Origin: an uncultured Phascolarctobacterium sp.
Lineage (GTDB): Bacteria > Bacillota > Negativicutes > Acidaminococcales > Acidaminococcaceae
Assembly (NCBI GenBank): GCA_900544795.1
Contig: UQWM01000005.1
Location: 1-64,000 of the forward strand
Length of the DNA stretch: 64,000 bases
Reading direction: 5' to 3'
Shown: positions 8,249-16,523 of the stretch, piece by piece
How positions within the stretch are numbered: the first letter of the stretch is position 1
How the letters are laid out: the number at the start of each line of letters is the position of its first letter
The notes under the pieces: model-generated
Database searches by the model: none
What the model saw: the letters and a program-made list of their open reading frames with translations, nothing else
Told to the model about the DNA's origin: nothing
Made by a program: the position numbers and the translations under genes

Positions 8249-10111
8249 ATGGAAAAAGAATTGACTATCGATATACTGAGCAGTGTACAGAAACCTGCTC
8301 GTTATACAGGCGGAGAATTTGGGAGTATCGTTAAAAGCCCTGCTGAAACAAAAGTAAGCATTGCTCTGGCATTTCCCGATATTTATGAAGTTGGTATGAG
8401 TTACTTGGGTTTTAAAATTTTATACCATATTTTAAACAGTGAAGACGGCGTAGCCGCCGAACGAGTTTACGTACCCTGGGTAGACCTGGAGGCCAAAATG
8501 CGCGAGCAGCAGATCCCGCTGCGCACTTTGGAAACAGAAAAAGTGCTGCGTGATTTTGATTTTGTGGGCTTCACACTACAATACGAATTATCTTATACCA
8601 ACATTTTAAATATGCTTGATTTGGGGCAAGTACCTTTAAAAACAGCTGAGCGAGGCGAAAGTGATCCTTTCGTTATTGTTGGTGGCCCTTGCGTGTATAA
8701 CCCCGAGCCGTTAGCCGATTTTTTTGACTTTGCCATCGTCGGTGAAGGTGAAGAGATCATGGTTGAACTGATGGATACCCACAAGCTGTGGCAGGATGAA
8801 GGCCGCCCTGGTGGGCGACAGGGCTTTTTGAGCCGTGCCGTGCAGATCAAGGGCATTTACGTTCCTTCGTTTTATGATGTCAGCTACAACGATGATGGCA
8901 CCGTGGCCGCCGTTGTATCAAACTGCACTGAGGCACCTGCCGCTGTTACCAAACGCGTTGTTGCTGATATGAATACTATCAATTATCCCACGGCGCCCAT
9001 TGTTCCTTTTGGCGAAATCGTGCATGATCGCATCATGCTGGAAGTGTTCCGTGGTTGTAGCCGTGGCTGCCGTTTCTGCCATGCCGGTATGGTTTACCGC
9101 CCGGTACGTGAGCGCAAGCCGGAACTGCTAAAAGAGCTGGCCCGCCAGCTGGTAGATAATACAGGTTATAACGAGATTTCGTTGGTATCCTTGAGCACTG
9201 CCGATTATTCCTGTCTGGCGCCAATGATCCACGATATGATAGAAGAATTCAAAGACGAAAAAGTCAGCGTTTCGCTGCCGTCGCTGCGTATCGATAGTTT
9301 TTCAGTCGATTTGGCGAAAGAAGTGCAGGCGGTGCGTAAAAGCGGTCTCACCTTCGCTCCAGAAGCTGGCAGCCAGCGGATGCGCGACGTTATCAATAAA
9401 GGCGTGACCGAAGAAGATTTGATGAACGCCGTCGGCGCGGCTTTTGCTTCCGGCTGGTCTTCGGTAAAATTATATTTTATGATTGGTTTGCCGGGCGAGA
9501 CTGACGAAGACGTGCTGGCTATTGCCAAACTTGCTAAAGCCGTGCAGTACAAATATCAGGAAGTAACAGGTCGCCGTGGCGCGAAAGTAACTGTCAGCGC
9601 CTCTTCCTTCGTCCCTAAGCCATATACACCCTTTCAATGGGTCAAGCAGGACGATATTGCCGAGCTGCGCCGCAAGCAGTTTTTGCTGAAGGACGCGTTG
9701 AAAGTAAAAAATATTACTTTCCAATATCACGATTCGGTGACCAGCGTGCTGGAAGCTGTTTTTGCCCGCGGCGACCGCCGCTTGGGTTCAGCCTTGCTGT
9801 TGGCCTGGCAGAGGGGTGCTAAATTTGACGGCTGGAGCGAACATTTTTCCTATGAGCGCTGGCTGGAGGCTTTGCAGGATGCAGGTCTTGATAAAGAGTT
9901 TTATATCGGACGCGAGCGAGGCGAAAATGAATTGTTCCCCTGGGAACATATTCAGCCTGCCGTAGCGCGCAGCTTCCTGCGCCGCGAGTATGAAAAGGCG
10001 CAGGCCGAAGAACTGACCCCCGATTGCCGTCACGATACTTGTACCGGCTGTGGCGTTTGCCAAAAGCTGGGCGTTAAAATAATCGACTGGAAAGAGCAGG
10101 GCTTAGTATGA
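8249..10111 (+). CDS. B12-binding-like/radical SAM protein (TIGR03960-type)
   Basis: The 620-residue protein has an N-terminal B12-binding-like region (VGMSYLGFKILYHILN; FVGFTLQYELSYTNILNML) and a radical SAM core whose CxxxCxxC cluster motif is in 'RGCSRGCRFCHAGMVYRPVRER' (around residue 270). A Cys-rich C-terminus (CRHDTCTGCGVC) could hold a second cluster. It belongs to a family usually adjacent or fused to a DUF2344 protein, as here, where the stop overlaps the next start by four bases. The substrate is unknown; proximity to RNase G and L21 suggests an RNA or ribosome link, which is inference only. Confidence 0.85.
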   Translation: MEKELTIDILSSVQKPARYTGGEFGSIVKSPAETKVSIALAFPDIYEVGMSYLGFKILYHILNSEDGVAAERVYVPWVDLEAKMREQQIPLRTLETEKVLRDFDFVGFTLQYELSYTNILNMLDLGQVPLKTAERGESDPFVIVGGPCVYNPEPLADFFDFAIVGEGEEIMVELMDTHKLWQDEGRPGGRQGFLSRAVQIKGIYVPSFYDVSYNDDGTVAAVVSNCTEAPAAVTKRVVADMNTINYPTAPIVPFGEIVHDRIMLEVFRGCSRGCRFCHAGMVYRPVRERKPELLKELARQLVDNTGYNEISLVSLSTADYSCLAPMIHDMIEEFKDEKVSVSLPSLRIDSFSVDLAKEVQAVRKSGLTFAPEAGSQRMRDVINKGVTEEDLMNAVGAAFASGWSSVKLYFMIGLPGETDEDVLAIAKLAKAVQYKYQEVTGRRGAKVTVSASSFVPKPYTPFQWVKQDDIAELRRKQFLLKDALKVKNITFQYHDSVTSVLEAVFARGDRRLGSALLLAWQRGAKFDGWSEHFSYERWLEALQDAGLDKEFYIGRERGENELFPWEHIQPAVARSFLRREYEKAQAEELTPDCRHDTCTGCGVCQKLGVKIIDWKEQGLV

Positions 10112-10815
10112 AATTACGGATGCAGATAACCAAAGAAAAAGATATCCGCTTTATCTCCCATTTGGAATATGTGCGCACTATCGAGCGTGCTATCCGCCGT
10201 GCTAAATTGCCTGCCGCCTATTCGGAAGGCTTTAATCCGCATTTAAAATTTTCGCTTGCTTCGGCTTTGGGCGTCGGTGTGGTCAGTCTGGCCGAGTTTG
10301 TAGAAATCGAGCTGGCCGAACCTATGGAAGCTGAAGCTGCAGTTCAGAAAATGGCGGCGGCTTTGCCGCGCGGTATCCGCATTTTAGCGGCAGACGTTGC
10401 GGCCACTAATGCGCCTGCGCTGATGGCTTCGGCCGGTGGTGCTGATTACAGCGTTACCTTGCCTTATACGGGGGCCTATGTAGAGCCGGTCACTGCTTTT
10501 AACGAAGCAGAAAGCGTTATCTATGCTAAGGCGGCCCCCAAGCTTCGCAACAAAGTTAAAGAAATAGACGTAAAATTTTATATCCCTCAGGTGACGGCAA
10601 GCTGCGAAGGCGATTTATTGACATTGACTTTCTCCTGCCGCATCACACCTAACGGCAGTATGAAGGCAGTGGACCTTTTAAAAACACTGAACCAGCATTT
10701 TGGTATGGAAATGCCTGTAGAAAAAGCAGATATCACCAGACTTGACCTGTACCGCGTCATCGCTGACGGCGGCAGGCTGCCGATGTTGGAGGCCATGTAC
10801 ACGGCGGAGCAGTAA
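10108..10815 (+). CDS. DUF2344 radical-SAM-associated protein (TIGR03936-type)
   Basis: The 235-residue protein begins 'MKLRMQITKEKDIRFISHLEYVRTIERAIRRAKLPAAYSEGF', the hallmark N-terminus of TIGR03936/DUF2344. ATG 10108 overlaps the stop of the radical SAM gene, so the two are translationally coupled and probably act together; in other genomes they are fused. No catalytic motif is evident. RNase G follows 24 bases downstream after AGAAAGGAG. The biochemical role is unknown. Confidence 0.85.
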   Translation: MKLRMQITKEKDIRFISHLEYVRTIERAIRRAKLPAAYSEGFNPHLKFSLASALGVGVVSLAEFVEIELAEPMEAEAAVQKMAAALPRGIRILAADVAATNAPALMASAGGADYSVTLPYTGAYVEPVTAFNEAESVIYAKAAPKLRNKVKEIDVKFYIPQVTASCEGDLLTLTFSCRITPNGSMKAVDLLKTLNQHFGMEMPVEKADITRLDLYRVIADGGRLPMLEAMYTAEQ

Positions 10816-10839
10816 ATAATGCAGAAAGGAGAGTTCTAA

Positions 10840-12255
10840 GTGGAGACCAAAATCATTATCAGCGCTACAGCAGAAGAGACCCGGATGGGCTTGACTGAAA
10901 ACGGCCGTCTGATGGAATACTTAGTAGAGCGCAGTAGCGAAAAGCATCTCGTCGGCAATATTTTTAAAGGCCGCGTCAATAATGTAGTACCTGGTATCCA
11001 GGCGGCTTTTATTGATATTGGTCTGGAACAGAACGCCTTTCTTTATTTAGGCGACAGTGCAGATGTAACAGAAGGCAAAGCGCTGCTGGTGCAGATAACC
11101 AAAGATGCCCGCGGCAATAAGGGGCCTTCGGCTACGCGCGAGTTGACCCTGCCGGGACGTTATGTGGTGCTTTTACCGCTGGCCGATTATATCGGCATTT
11201 CGCACAGGATCGAGGATAAAGAAGAACGTAACCGTTTGAAAACTATTGTTGAAGCAGCCAAACCGCCAGCTATGGGTATCGTTATCCGTACGGCGGCCAT
11301 CGGCGCCAGCGAAGAAGCCCTTATTGAAGACATCAGGCGGCTGTGCGCTAACTGGCGTGTTATTGAGGCACGTGGCAAGGTCGAAAAAGCTCCCGCTACC
11401 CTGTATCGTGAGCTTGATCTTTCGGTGCGTATCGTGCGCGACTATCTGACTAACGATGTTTCGCAGATCATTTTGGATGACAAGGCCGTGTACGGACGTG
11501 TGTGCGAACTGCTGAAAAATATGCCCGGCGGTACCGAAGGGCGCGTTTTGCTGCACGATGGGCAGGAAGATGTTTTTGCCCGCTATGGACTGCACGAGGA
11601 GATCGACACTATATCTGACAGGCGCATAGAGCTGGCCTGCGGCGGTTATCTGGTTATAGACTACACAGAGGCCATGACTGTCATCGACGTCAACAGCGGC
11701 CGTTATAGTGGCCGTGAGAACCTTGAAGAAACTATCATGCAGATCAATCGTGAAGCAGCGGTGGAGATCGCCCGGCAGCTGCGTCTGCGTGATATCGGGG
11801 GCATCATCGTCGTTGATTTTATCGATATGCATACCTGTGAACACCAGCAGGAAATAGTGCAGGTACTGCAGCAGGCTTTGGCCAACGATAAAATGAAGCC
11901 GCGGGTACAGGACATTACGGTTTTGAATTTAGTAGAGATCACCCGCAAAAAAGCCCGCCAAAATCTTTCGGCAGTGCTTTATGCGCCCTGTCCGATTTGT
12001 CAGGGCGGCGGCAAGGTGCAATCCCGTGAAACTATCGCACTCGAGATCAAACGCCGGCTGCGCACGCTGTTGTCCAAGCCCTGTGCTTCCCGCAGCATTT
12101 TGATCTCGGCGAATCCCTGGATGGTAGAATGGTTGCGGGCCAAAGACCTGCGCCAATGGGAGCGCGAGTTGGCCTGTAAGATCAAGGTCGAGCCAGATAC
12201 CGGCCTGCATATCGAAACCTTTTCGATTTTAGACAATACCGGTGTTGACAAATAA
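10840..12255 (+). CDS. rng: Ribonuclease G/E family endoribonuclease
   Basis: The 471-residue protein has an N-terminal S1 domain (HLVGNIFKGRVNNVVPGIQAAFIDIGLEQNAFLY), a 5'-sensor/RNase H-like region, and the DNase I-like catalytic centre with 'VIDVNSGRYSG' and 'IIVVDFIDM' Asp residues. The Zn-link CPxC is at 'YAPCPICQGGGKV'. It cleaves single-stranded AU-rich RNA in rRNA maturation and mRNA turnover. The length matches RNase G, without the long C-terminal scaffold of RNase E. The start is GTG 10840. The promoter of the ribosomal operon overlaps its last codons. Confidence 0.94.
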   Translation: METKIIISATAEETRMGLTENGRLMEYLVERSSEKHLVGNIFKGRVNNVVPGIQAAFIDIGLEQNAFLYLGDSADVTEGKALLVQITKDARGNKGPSATRELTLPGRYVVLLPLADYIGISHRIEDKEERNRLKTIVEAAKPPAMGIVIRTAAIGASEEALIEDIRRLCANWRVIEARGKVEKAPATLYRELDLSVRIVRDYLTNDVSQIILDDKAVYGRVCELLKNMPGGTEGRVLLHDGQEDVFARYGLHEEIDTISDRRIELACGGYLVIDYTEAMTVIDVNSGRYSGRENLEETIMQINREAAVEIARQLRLRDIGGIIVVDFIDMHTCEHQQEIVQVLQQALANDKMKPRVQDITVLNLVEITRKKARQNLSAVLYAPCPICQGGGKVQSRETIALEIKRRLRTLLSKPCASRSILISANPWMVEWLRAKDLRQWERELACKIKVEPDTGLHIETFSILDNTGVDK

Positions 12256-12273
12256 CGCCGCTTGTAATAAAAT
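12245..12273 (+). promoter_or_regulatory. Promoter of the rplU-prp-rpmA operon
   Basis: TTGACA (12245-12250), a 17-base spacer and TAAAAT (12268-12273) form a near-consensus sigma-A promoter. Its -35 lies inside the final codons of rng and its -10 just after the rng stop. It would start a transcript around 12280 with a leader of about 100 bases before rplU. Confidence 0.85.
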
Positions 12274-12280
12274 ATCCAAG

Positions 12281-12381
12281 TATAGACTGATCAAGTCTGT
12301 CCCCAACCGCGCAGAGAGGTTCCGTAAACTCTTAAGTGAGTACCGAATTTGGCGAGTCTATCATAAGGGAGGTGCAAATAG
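12281..12381 (+). ncRNA. L21 leader RNA (ribosomal-protein autoregulatory leader)
   Basis: About 100 bases between the promoter and rplU contain a long-range closing pair, TATAGACT near 12283 with AGTCTAT near 12354. Inside is a structured core with GCAGAGAGGTTCCGTAAACTC and GTGAGTACC segments. Position, size and closing stem fit the L21 leader family known from Firmicutes, thought to let L21 repress its own operon. A short open frame that runs through it is not needed to explain it. A covariance-model search would settle the call. Confidence 0.65.
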
Positions 12382-12693
12382 ATGTACGCAATCATTAAAA
12401 CTGGCGGCAAACAATACCGCGTTAGCGAAGGCGACGTTCTGAACATTGAAAAATTGGAAGTCGAAGCCGGCGGCGAAGTTGTTTTTGAAGAAGTTTTGAC
12501 TGTTGTTGATGACAGCGACGTTAAGATCGGTAAACCCGTTCTTGAAGGTGCTAAAGTAACTGCTAAAGTTGTTGAACATGGCAAAGCTGAGAAGATTCTT
12601 GTTTTCAAATATAAAGCAAAATCCAACTACCGTAAACGCCAAGGTCATCGTCAACCGTTCACTAAAGTTGAAATCTCTAAAATCGAAGCATAA
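12382..12693 (+). CDS. rplU: 50S ribosomal protein L21
   Basis: The 103-residue protein is full-length and collinear with bacterial L21 (MYAIIKTGGKQYRVSEGDVLNIEKL at the start; YKAKSNYRKRQGHRQPFTKVEI at the end). It binds 23S rRNA in the large subunit. ATG 12382 follows GGGAGGTG. It is first in rplU-prp-rpmA, preceded by its own promoter and leader RNA. Confidence 0.98.
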   Translation: MYAIIKTGGKQYRVSEGDVLNIEKLEVEAGGEVVFEEVLTVVDDSDVKIGKPVLEGAKVTAKVVEHGKAEKILVFKYKAKSNYRKRQGHRQPFTKVEISKIEA

Positions 12694-12698
12694 TAGCT

Positions 12699-13025
12699 AT
12701 GATTACAGTAGATTTATTTAAGGACGGACAGGGCTTCATCACAGGCTATAAAGTCAGCGGTCACGCAGGCTTTGCAGCAGCGGGCGAAGATATCGTCTGC
12801 GGAGCGGTCTCTGTTTTGACTCAGACCCCGATCCTCGGATTGGAACAGCACTTAAAATGTCAGCCGTCGTATCACGTAGCTGAAGCAGACGGCATTTTAG
12901 AAGTAAATTTGAATAATACTCCGAATGACCTGACTCAGGCTATCCTGGCGACTATGGAATATGGTTTACAAGGTGTGGCCGATCAGTATCCGAAGTACGT
13001 TCGCATTCATACACACAGGAGGTGA
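12699..13025 (+). CDS. prp: Ribosomal-processing cysteine protease Prp
   Basis: The 108-residue protein has the Prp/YsxB motif 'SGHAGFAAAGEDIVCGAVSVL', giving the catalytic His (residue 22) and Cys (residue 34). Prp removes an N-terminal extension from ribosomal protein L27, an essential step in Firmicutes such as Staphylococcus aureus. It sits in the canonical place between L21 and L27. ATG 12699 begins 5 bases after the rplU stop, and the gene ends six bases before rpmA. Confidence 0.95.
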   Translation: MITVDLFKDGQGFITGYKVSGHAGFAAAGEDIVCGAVSVLTQTPILGLEQHLKCQPSYHVAEADGILEVNLNNTPNDLTQAILATMEYGLQGVADQYPKYVRIHTHRR

Positions 13026-13031
13026 ATCGTA

Positions 13032-13325
13032 ATGTTTAAACTGATCCTGCAACTGCACGCTCATAAAAAAGGTACCGGTAGCTCCCACAACGGCCGTGAC
13101 TCTAACGCTCAACGCTTGGGCACTAAAGCTCACGAAAGCGAATTGGTGACCGCTGGCAGCATTATCGTCCGTCAACGTGGTACCAGATTCCATCCCGGCA
13201 ACAATGTTGGTATGGGTAAAGATTACACCATCTATGCTACTATCGAAGGCCGCGTTAAATTTGAACGCAAAGGCCGCGACAAACGCCAAATCAGCGTTTA
13301 TCCGGTAGCTGAAGCTGCAATCTAA
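13032..13325 (+). CDS. rpmA: 50S ribosomal protein L27 with cleavable N-terminal extension
   Basis: The 97-residue L27 is canonical from 'AHKKGTGSSHNGRDSNAQRLG' onwards. It carries an extra N-terminus, MFKLILQLH, in the position of the Firmicute prepeptide (S. aureus MLKLNLQFF) that Prp removes so that the L27 tail can reach the peptidyl transferase centre. The P2-P1 residues differ: Leu-His here in place of Phe-Phe. AGGAGG precedes ATG 13032. A strong terminator follows. Confidence 0.97.
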   Translation: MFKLILQLHAHKKGTGSSHNGRDSNAQRLGTKAHESELVTAGSIIVRQRGTRFHPGNNVGMGKDYTIYATIEGRVKFERKGRDKRQISVYPVAEAAI

Positions 13326-13336
13326 TAATTGTTTTT

Positions 13337-13366
13337 AAAAGCACTCACTTTGGTGGGTGCTTTTTT
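13337..13366 (+). terminator. Terminator of rplU-prp-rpmA
   Basis: GCACTCAC (13341-13348) pairs with GTGGGTGC (13353-13360), flanked by A-tract/T-tract pairing, and a run of Ts follows immediately. It closes the ribosomal-protein operon 12 bases after the rpmA stop. Confidence 0.92.
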
Positions 13367-13377
13367 ATTATTTTTGA

Positions 13378-13435
13378 CGCCCAATATTACAACCAAAGAC
13401 GTATTTTAATACATCTTTAGTTGTAATATTGGGCG
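13378..13435 (+). repeat. Long inverted repeat (26-bp arms)
   Basis: Arms 13378-13403 and 13410-13435 surround a 6-base loop. They match at 24 of 26 positions; both mismatches become G-U pairs in the RNA of the minus strand, so the minus-strand transcript folds without a break. Plus-strand T bases follow at 13436-13440, so it could act as a second terminator after rpmA. The rest of the gap to 13732 (about 300 bases) is very AT-rich, with no gene or recognisable RNA. Confidence 0.8.
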
Positions 13436-13732
13436 TTTTTGTTTCTATAATCAGCGTATAAGGTTAAAATAAATAACATAATTCTAACTTTAGTCGCATT
13501 TTATTATGTATTTACTTCTAATAGAATAAAGAAAAGGGGATTAGATAATTTTGCTTCGGTTGAATAATATCCCAAAATGCAAGTTGTTAATTTATATAAA
13601 AAAGAACAAAATAAATTTACTGAAAATAAAATCTATAAAAGATACTAAAAATCTATATGGATTAAAATAATAGTTGTATAAATTGCTTCTAAAATATATA
13701 ATTATATACTGATAATATTAAAGGAGAGCAAA

Positions 13733-14458
13733 ATGATGCGTAATACCTTTTCTTCGCAGGAGTGGATTAAATTCATTGGTAAAGAAAAATTACAAACTTT
13801 TCAAGATTCTTTTGCACGTGTAGATAATATTAGTTTATGTTTTTTTGATTTAGAGGGTATACCGTTGACGGTATGGTCTAATTCGTGTTTGCTGTGCCAT
13901 CAGATAATCCAGAATAATAAAAAGCGCTGTTTAGAAGAAAAGCATAAAGCCATATGTTTTTTGAAGAAAACACAGGAGATAAAATGGTTTACCTGTTATT
14001 TGGGGTTAACATATTTTATGTGCCCGATCTATTATAATAATAAACTGGTCGCTATTGCTTATGGTGGTGGTATTTCTACAGAAAATAGCAGTGTGCCTGA
14101 AGAAATAGTAAAAAAATATAATATTCCGTTGATGTCACATCGGAAATTACAAAGGATAGGGGAGCTATTAGTACAAACAATGGCGTTGGTCAATTTTGAT
14201 ATCAAAGCGTTAGAAAAAGAAGCATCAGAACATATCGTTGGCACCGCTAATGTTTTCAGCGGGTTACTTAGTAAGCGTGAAGCTGAAGTAGCAACATTTA
14301 TCTGCAAAGGGTTAAGTAATAAACAGATCGCTGATAAATTATTTATCAGTGAGAAGACCATTAAAACTCATGTCAGCAATATTTTGAGCAAGTTAGATAT
14401 CAAGGATCGCATGCAACTGATCTTGGAATACTGCAGAATAATTCCCAACGATAAATAA
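13733..14458 (+). CDS. PocR-domain/LuxR-type transcriptional regulator
   Basis: The 241-residue protein has an N-terminal domain (about 10-120) resembling the PocR sensory domain, with a cluster of cysteines (CLLC, RCLEE, AICFLKK, TCYLG, FMCPI). The C-terminal LuxR/FixJ HTH (about 178-235) contains LSKREAEVATFICKGLSNKQIA. PocR domains are usually fused to AraC HTHs or kinases and are proposed to bind small hydrocarbon derivatives; a LuxR fusion is less usual. The AAAGGAGAG site supports ATG 13733. A histidine kinase and response regulator follow, so this is probably the output or accessory sensor of that block. Ligand and targets are unknown. Confidence 0.8.
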   Translation: MMRNTFSSQEWIKFIGKEKLQTFQDSFARVDNISLCFFDLEGIPLTVWSNSCLLCHQIIQNNKKRCLEEKHKAICFLKKTQEIKWFTCYLGLTYFMCPIYYNNKLVAIAYGGGISTENSSVPEEIVKKYNIPLMSHRKLQRIGELLVQTMALVNFDIKALEKEASEHIVGTANVFSGLLSKREAEVATFICKGLSNKQIADKLFISEKTIKTHVSNILSKLDIKDRMQLILEYCRIIPNDK

Positions 14459-14485
14459 GCGCTACCAGCGGGAAAGAGCCAAAAG

Positions 14486-16511
14486 ATGAGTATCAAGAAA
14501 AAGTTAAGCATCTTTGTCGTAGTTTTGCTGATCATACCTATGACTTTTTTATTGTTGTCAGCACAATATTTTTTTGACCAGCAGATAGAAGAAAATGAAA
14601 AAATTTATTTGCAGGCAGCTATTAAAACAGTGCTTAACGATATCGACAACAGGCAACAGGAAATGTTGAAAGCAGGACGTTTGTTTGCCGGAAATCAGGA
14701 TTTGTCTAAAGCCGTATCGACAGGTGACCGTGAAAGAATAGGAAAAGCATTGCAAAATCTCGATAGAAATTTTGACTATTTAGATTATGTGGTAATAGTT
14801 GATAAAAATAACAAGGTATTGAGCGCGTCATCGCCATATTTGCTTTATCCTGACAGCAGTATCATAAAAATATTGACTGGCAATGCTATGCAGCTTAGAA
14901 AAACGCATATTTCACAAGAAGTTGTAGCGTTAGGAGATCTTTTTGCCTTTGATTCACTGGAATATAATAAATTTCTGGTAAAAAAACTTAATCAACCACA
15001 TGGCGCCGAACAGTATTTACGTCAGGGATTAATAAGTGTTGCTGTGGTGCCTATACATGATCAGGACGATCATCGGCATATTATTGGTGCGATGATTTTA
15101 GGAGACCTGATCAATAATGATACTTTTTTTGCAGAATCTTACAGCAAAAGTGTGAATAATTCTTTTTTAGCTTTTTCTGTAGAGGGGATACGCATCGCTT
15201 CCAATATTAGAACAGATACCAGAAATGATTTTACAGGTAGCTCTTCACCACATAATATGAGCGGGTTTTTAGAAAAAGAAAATCAGTATTTTGGTAAAGT
15301 CGACGTTGCTAAAGAGGTTCATGTATTTCTTGATAAATTACTGTTTAACAGTGCCGATGAGCCAATAGCCATTGTTGGCATCGGTATCCCGGAAGAAAAA
15401 TTTTTGGGCATTATCAATAATAATTACAAATATCTTTTTGATCTGTCTGGTAATAATCTTGTTTTTGGGGCGATTGTTGGCCGAACGTATCAGTCAGCCC
15501 ATCGTTTATGTTACAGATATGGCTAAAGAATATTGTGAAAACAATTTTGGTAGTAAAGCTGTTTTAAACAGGACTAAAACTGATGAAGGGAACATGCTGC
15601 TGGAGATGTTTGAAAAGTTTACATCACAGCTGGAACAGAAAAAAAAGGAAAATCAGCTATATTTGTCAGAGTTGCAGTGTGAACATAAACATCAAAAAAG
15701 ACTGGCAGAAGAGCTAAAGAAAAATAATGAGCAATTAGAGATGAATGTTGCTGAACGAACCAGATATCTGAAAGATGCTTTAAATGAGTTAAAAAAAGTC
15801 GATGTGGCAAAATCTCAATTTATGGCAAATATCAGCCATGAATTAAGAACGCCATTAAATGCCATCATCGGTTCATCAGAAATTTTAAAAGACAATGTGC
15901 TGGGTACATTAAACGCAAAGCAGGAAAAATATATTGAAAATATCTACAGCAGCAGTAAGCACTTATTACAGCTGATCAATGATATATTGGATATTTCTAA
16001 AATTGCCAGTGGCAAAATGACGCTTAATTACAGTGAGTTTTATATTAAAGATGTTGTTTTACAAATGGTAGAGCATGTTAAAAGCTATGCTCCAGATAAA
16101 AAAATGCAAATCGTTATGGAGTTTGAACCAGAAGATTTTATCTTGCAGGCTGATGCAGCTAAAATCAAACAGATTTTATATAATCTTTTATCTAATGCGG
16201 TAAAATTTACAGGACAAGGCGGGGAAATCTCGATTCGTGTTTATAAGCGCGATGCTGTGGCAGAATTTATCGTTTTAGATACCGGAATCGGTATCGCCGA
16301 ACAAGATCAGCAGCGAGTATTTGTTGAATTTGAACAAGTAGATAATTCTTATACCCGTGAATATGAAGGTACTGGTTTGGGATTGCCGCTGGTTAAAAAA
16401 ATGGTAGAAATGCACGGTGGTTATGTTTATTTAAAAAGTGTTTTAGGCCAGGGAACAGAGGTTGTTTTTACTATTCCTTTAACGGCCGCAATTGAAGGAA
16501 CTATAAGTTAG
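14486..16511 (+). pseudogene. Cache-domain sensor histidine kinase, split by a +1 frameshift
   Basis: Two overlapping frames make one kinase. Frame 1 (14486-15526) gives a TM helix at residues 7-27 and an extracytoplasmic double-Cache-like sensor of about 280 residues, then runs out of frame into about 30 aberrant residues. Frame 2, readable from about 15372 to 16511, supplies the second TM (IFLICLVIILFLGRLL), a HAMP-like linker, a coiled coil, HisKA (ISHELRTPLNAIIG) and HATPase (N box QILYNLLSNAVKF; DTGIGIA; GTGLGLPLV). The switch point is a T5 run at 15435-15439; removing one T restores a single frame of about 674 residues. It could be a real disruption, a phase-variable tract or a sequencing error. 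Confidence 0.85.
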
Positions 16512-16523
16512 TGAGGTGGACTG

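Noticed and set aside
12242..12442. 66-codon open frame across the rng/rplU gap
   Set aside because: It overlaps the promoter, the structured L21 leader and the start of rplU, and has no ribosome site. The leader RNA explains the region better.
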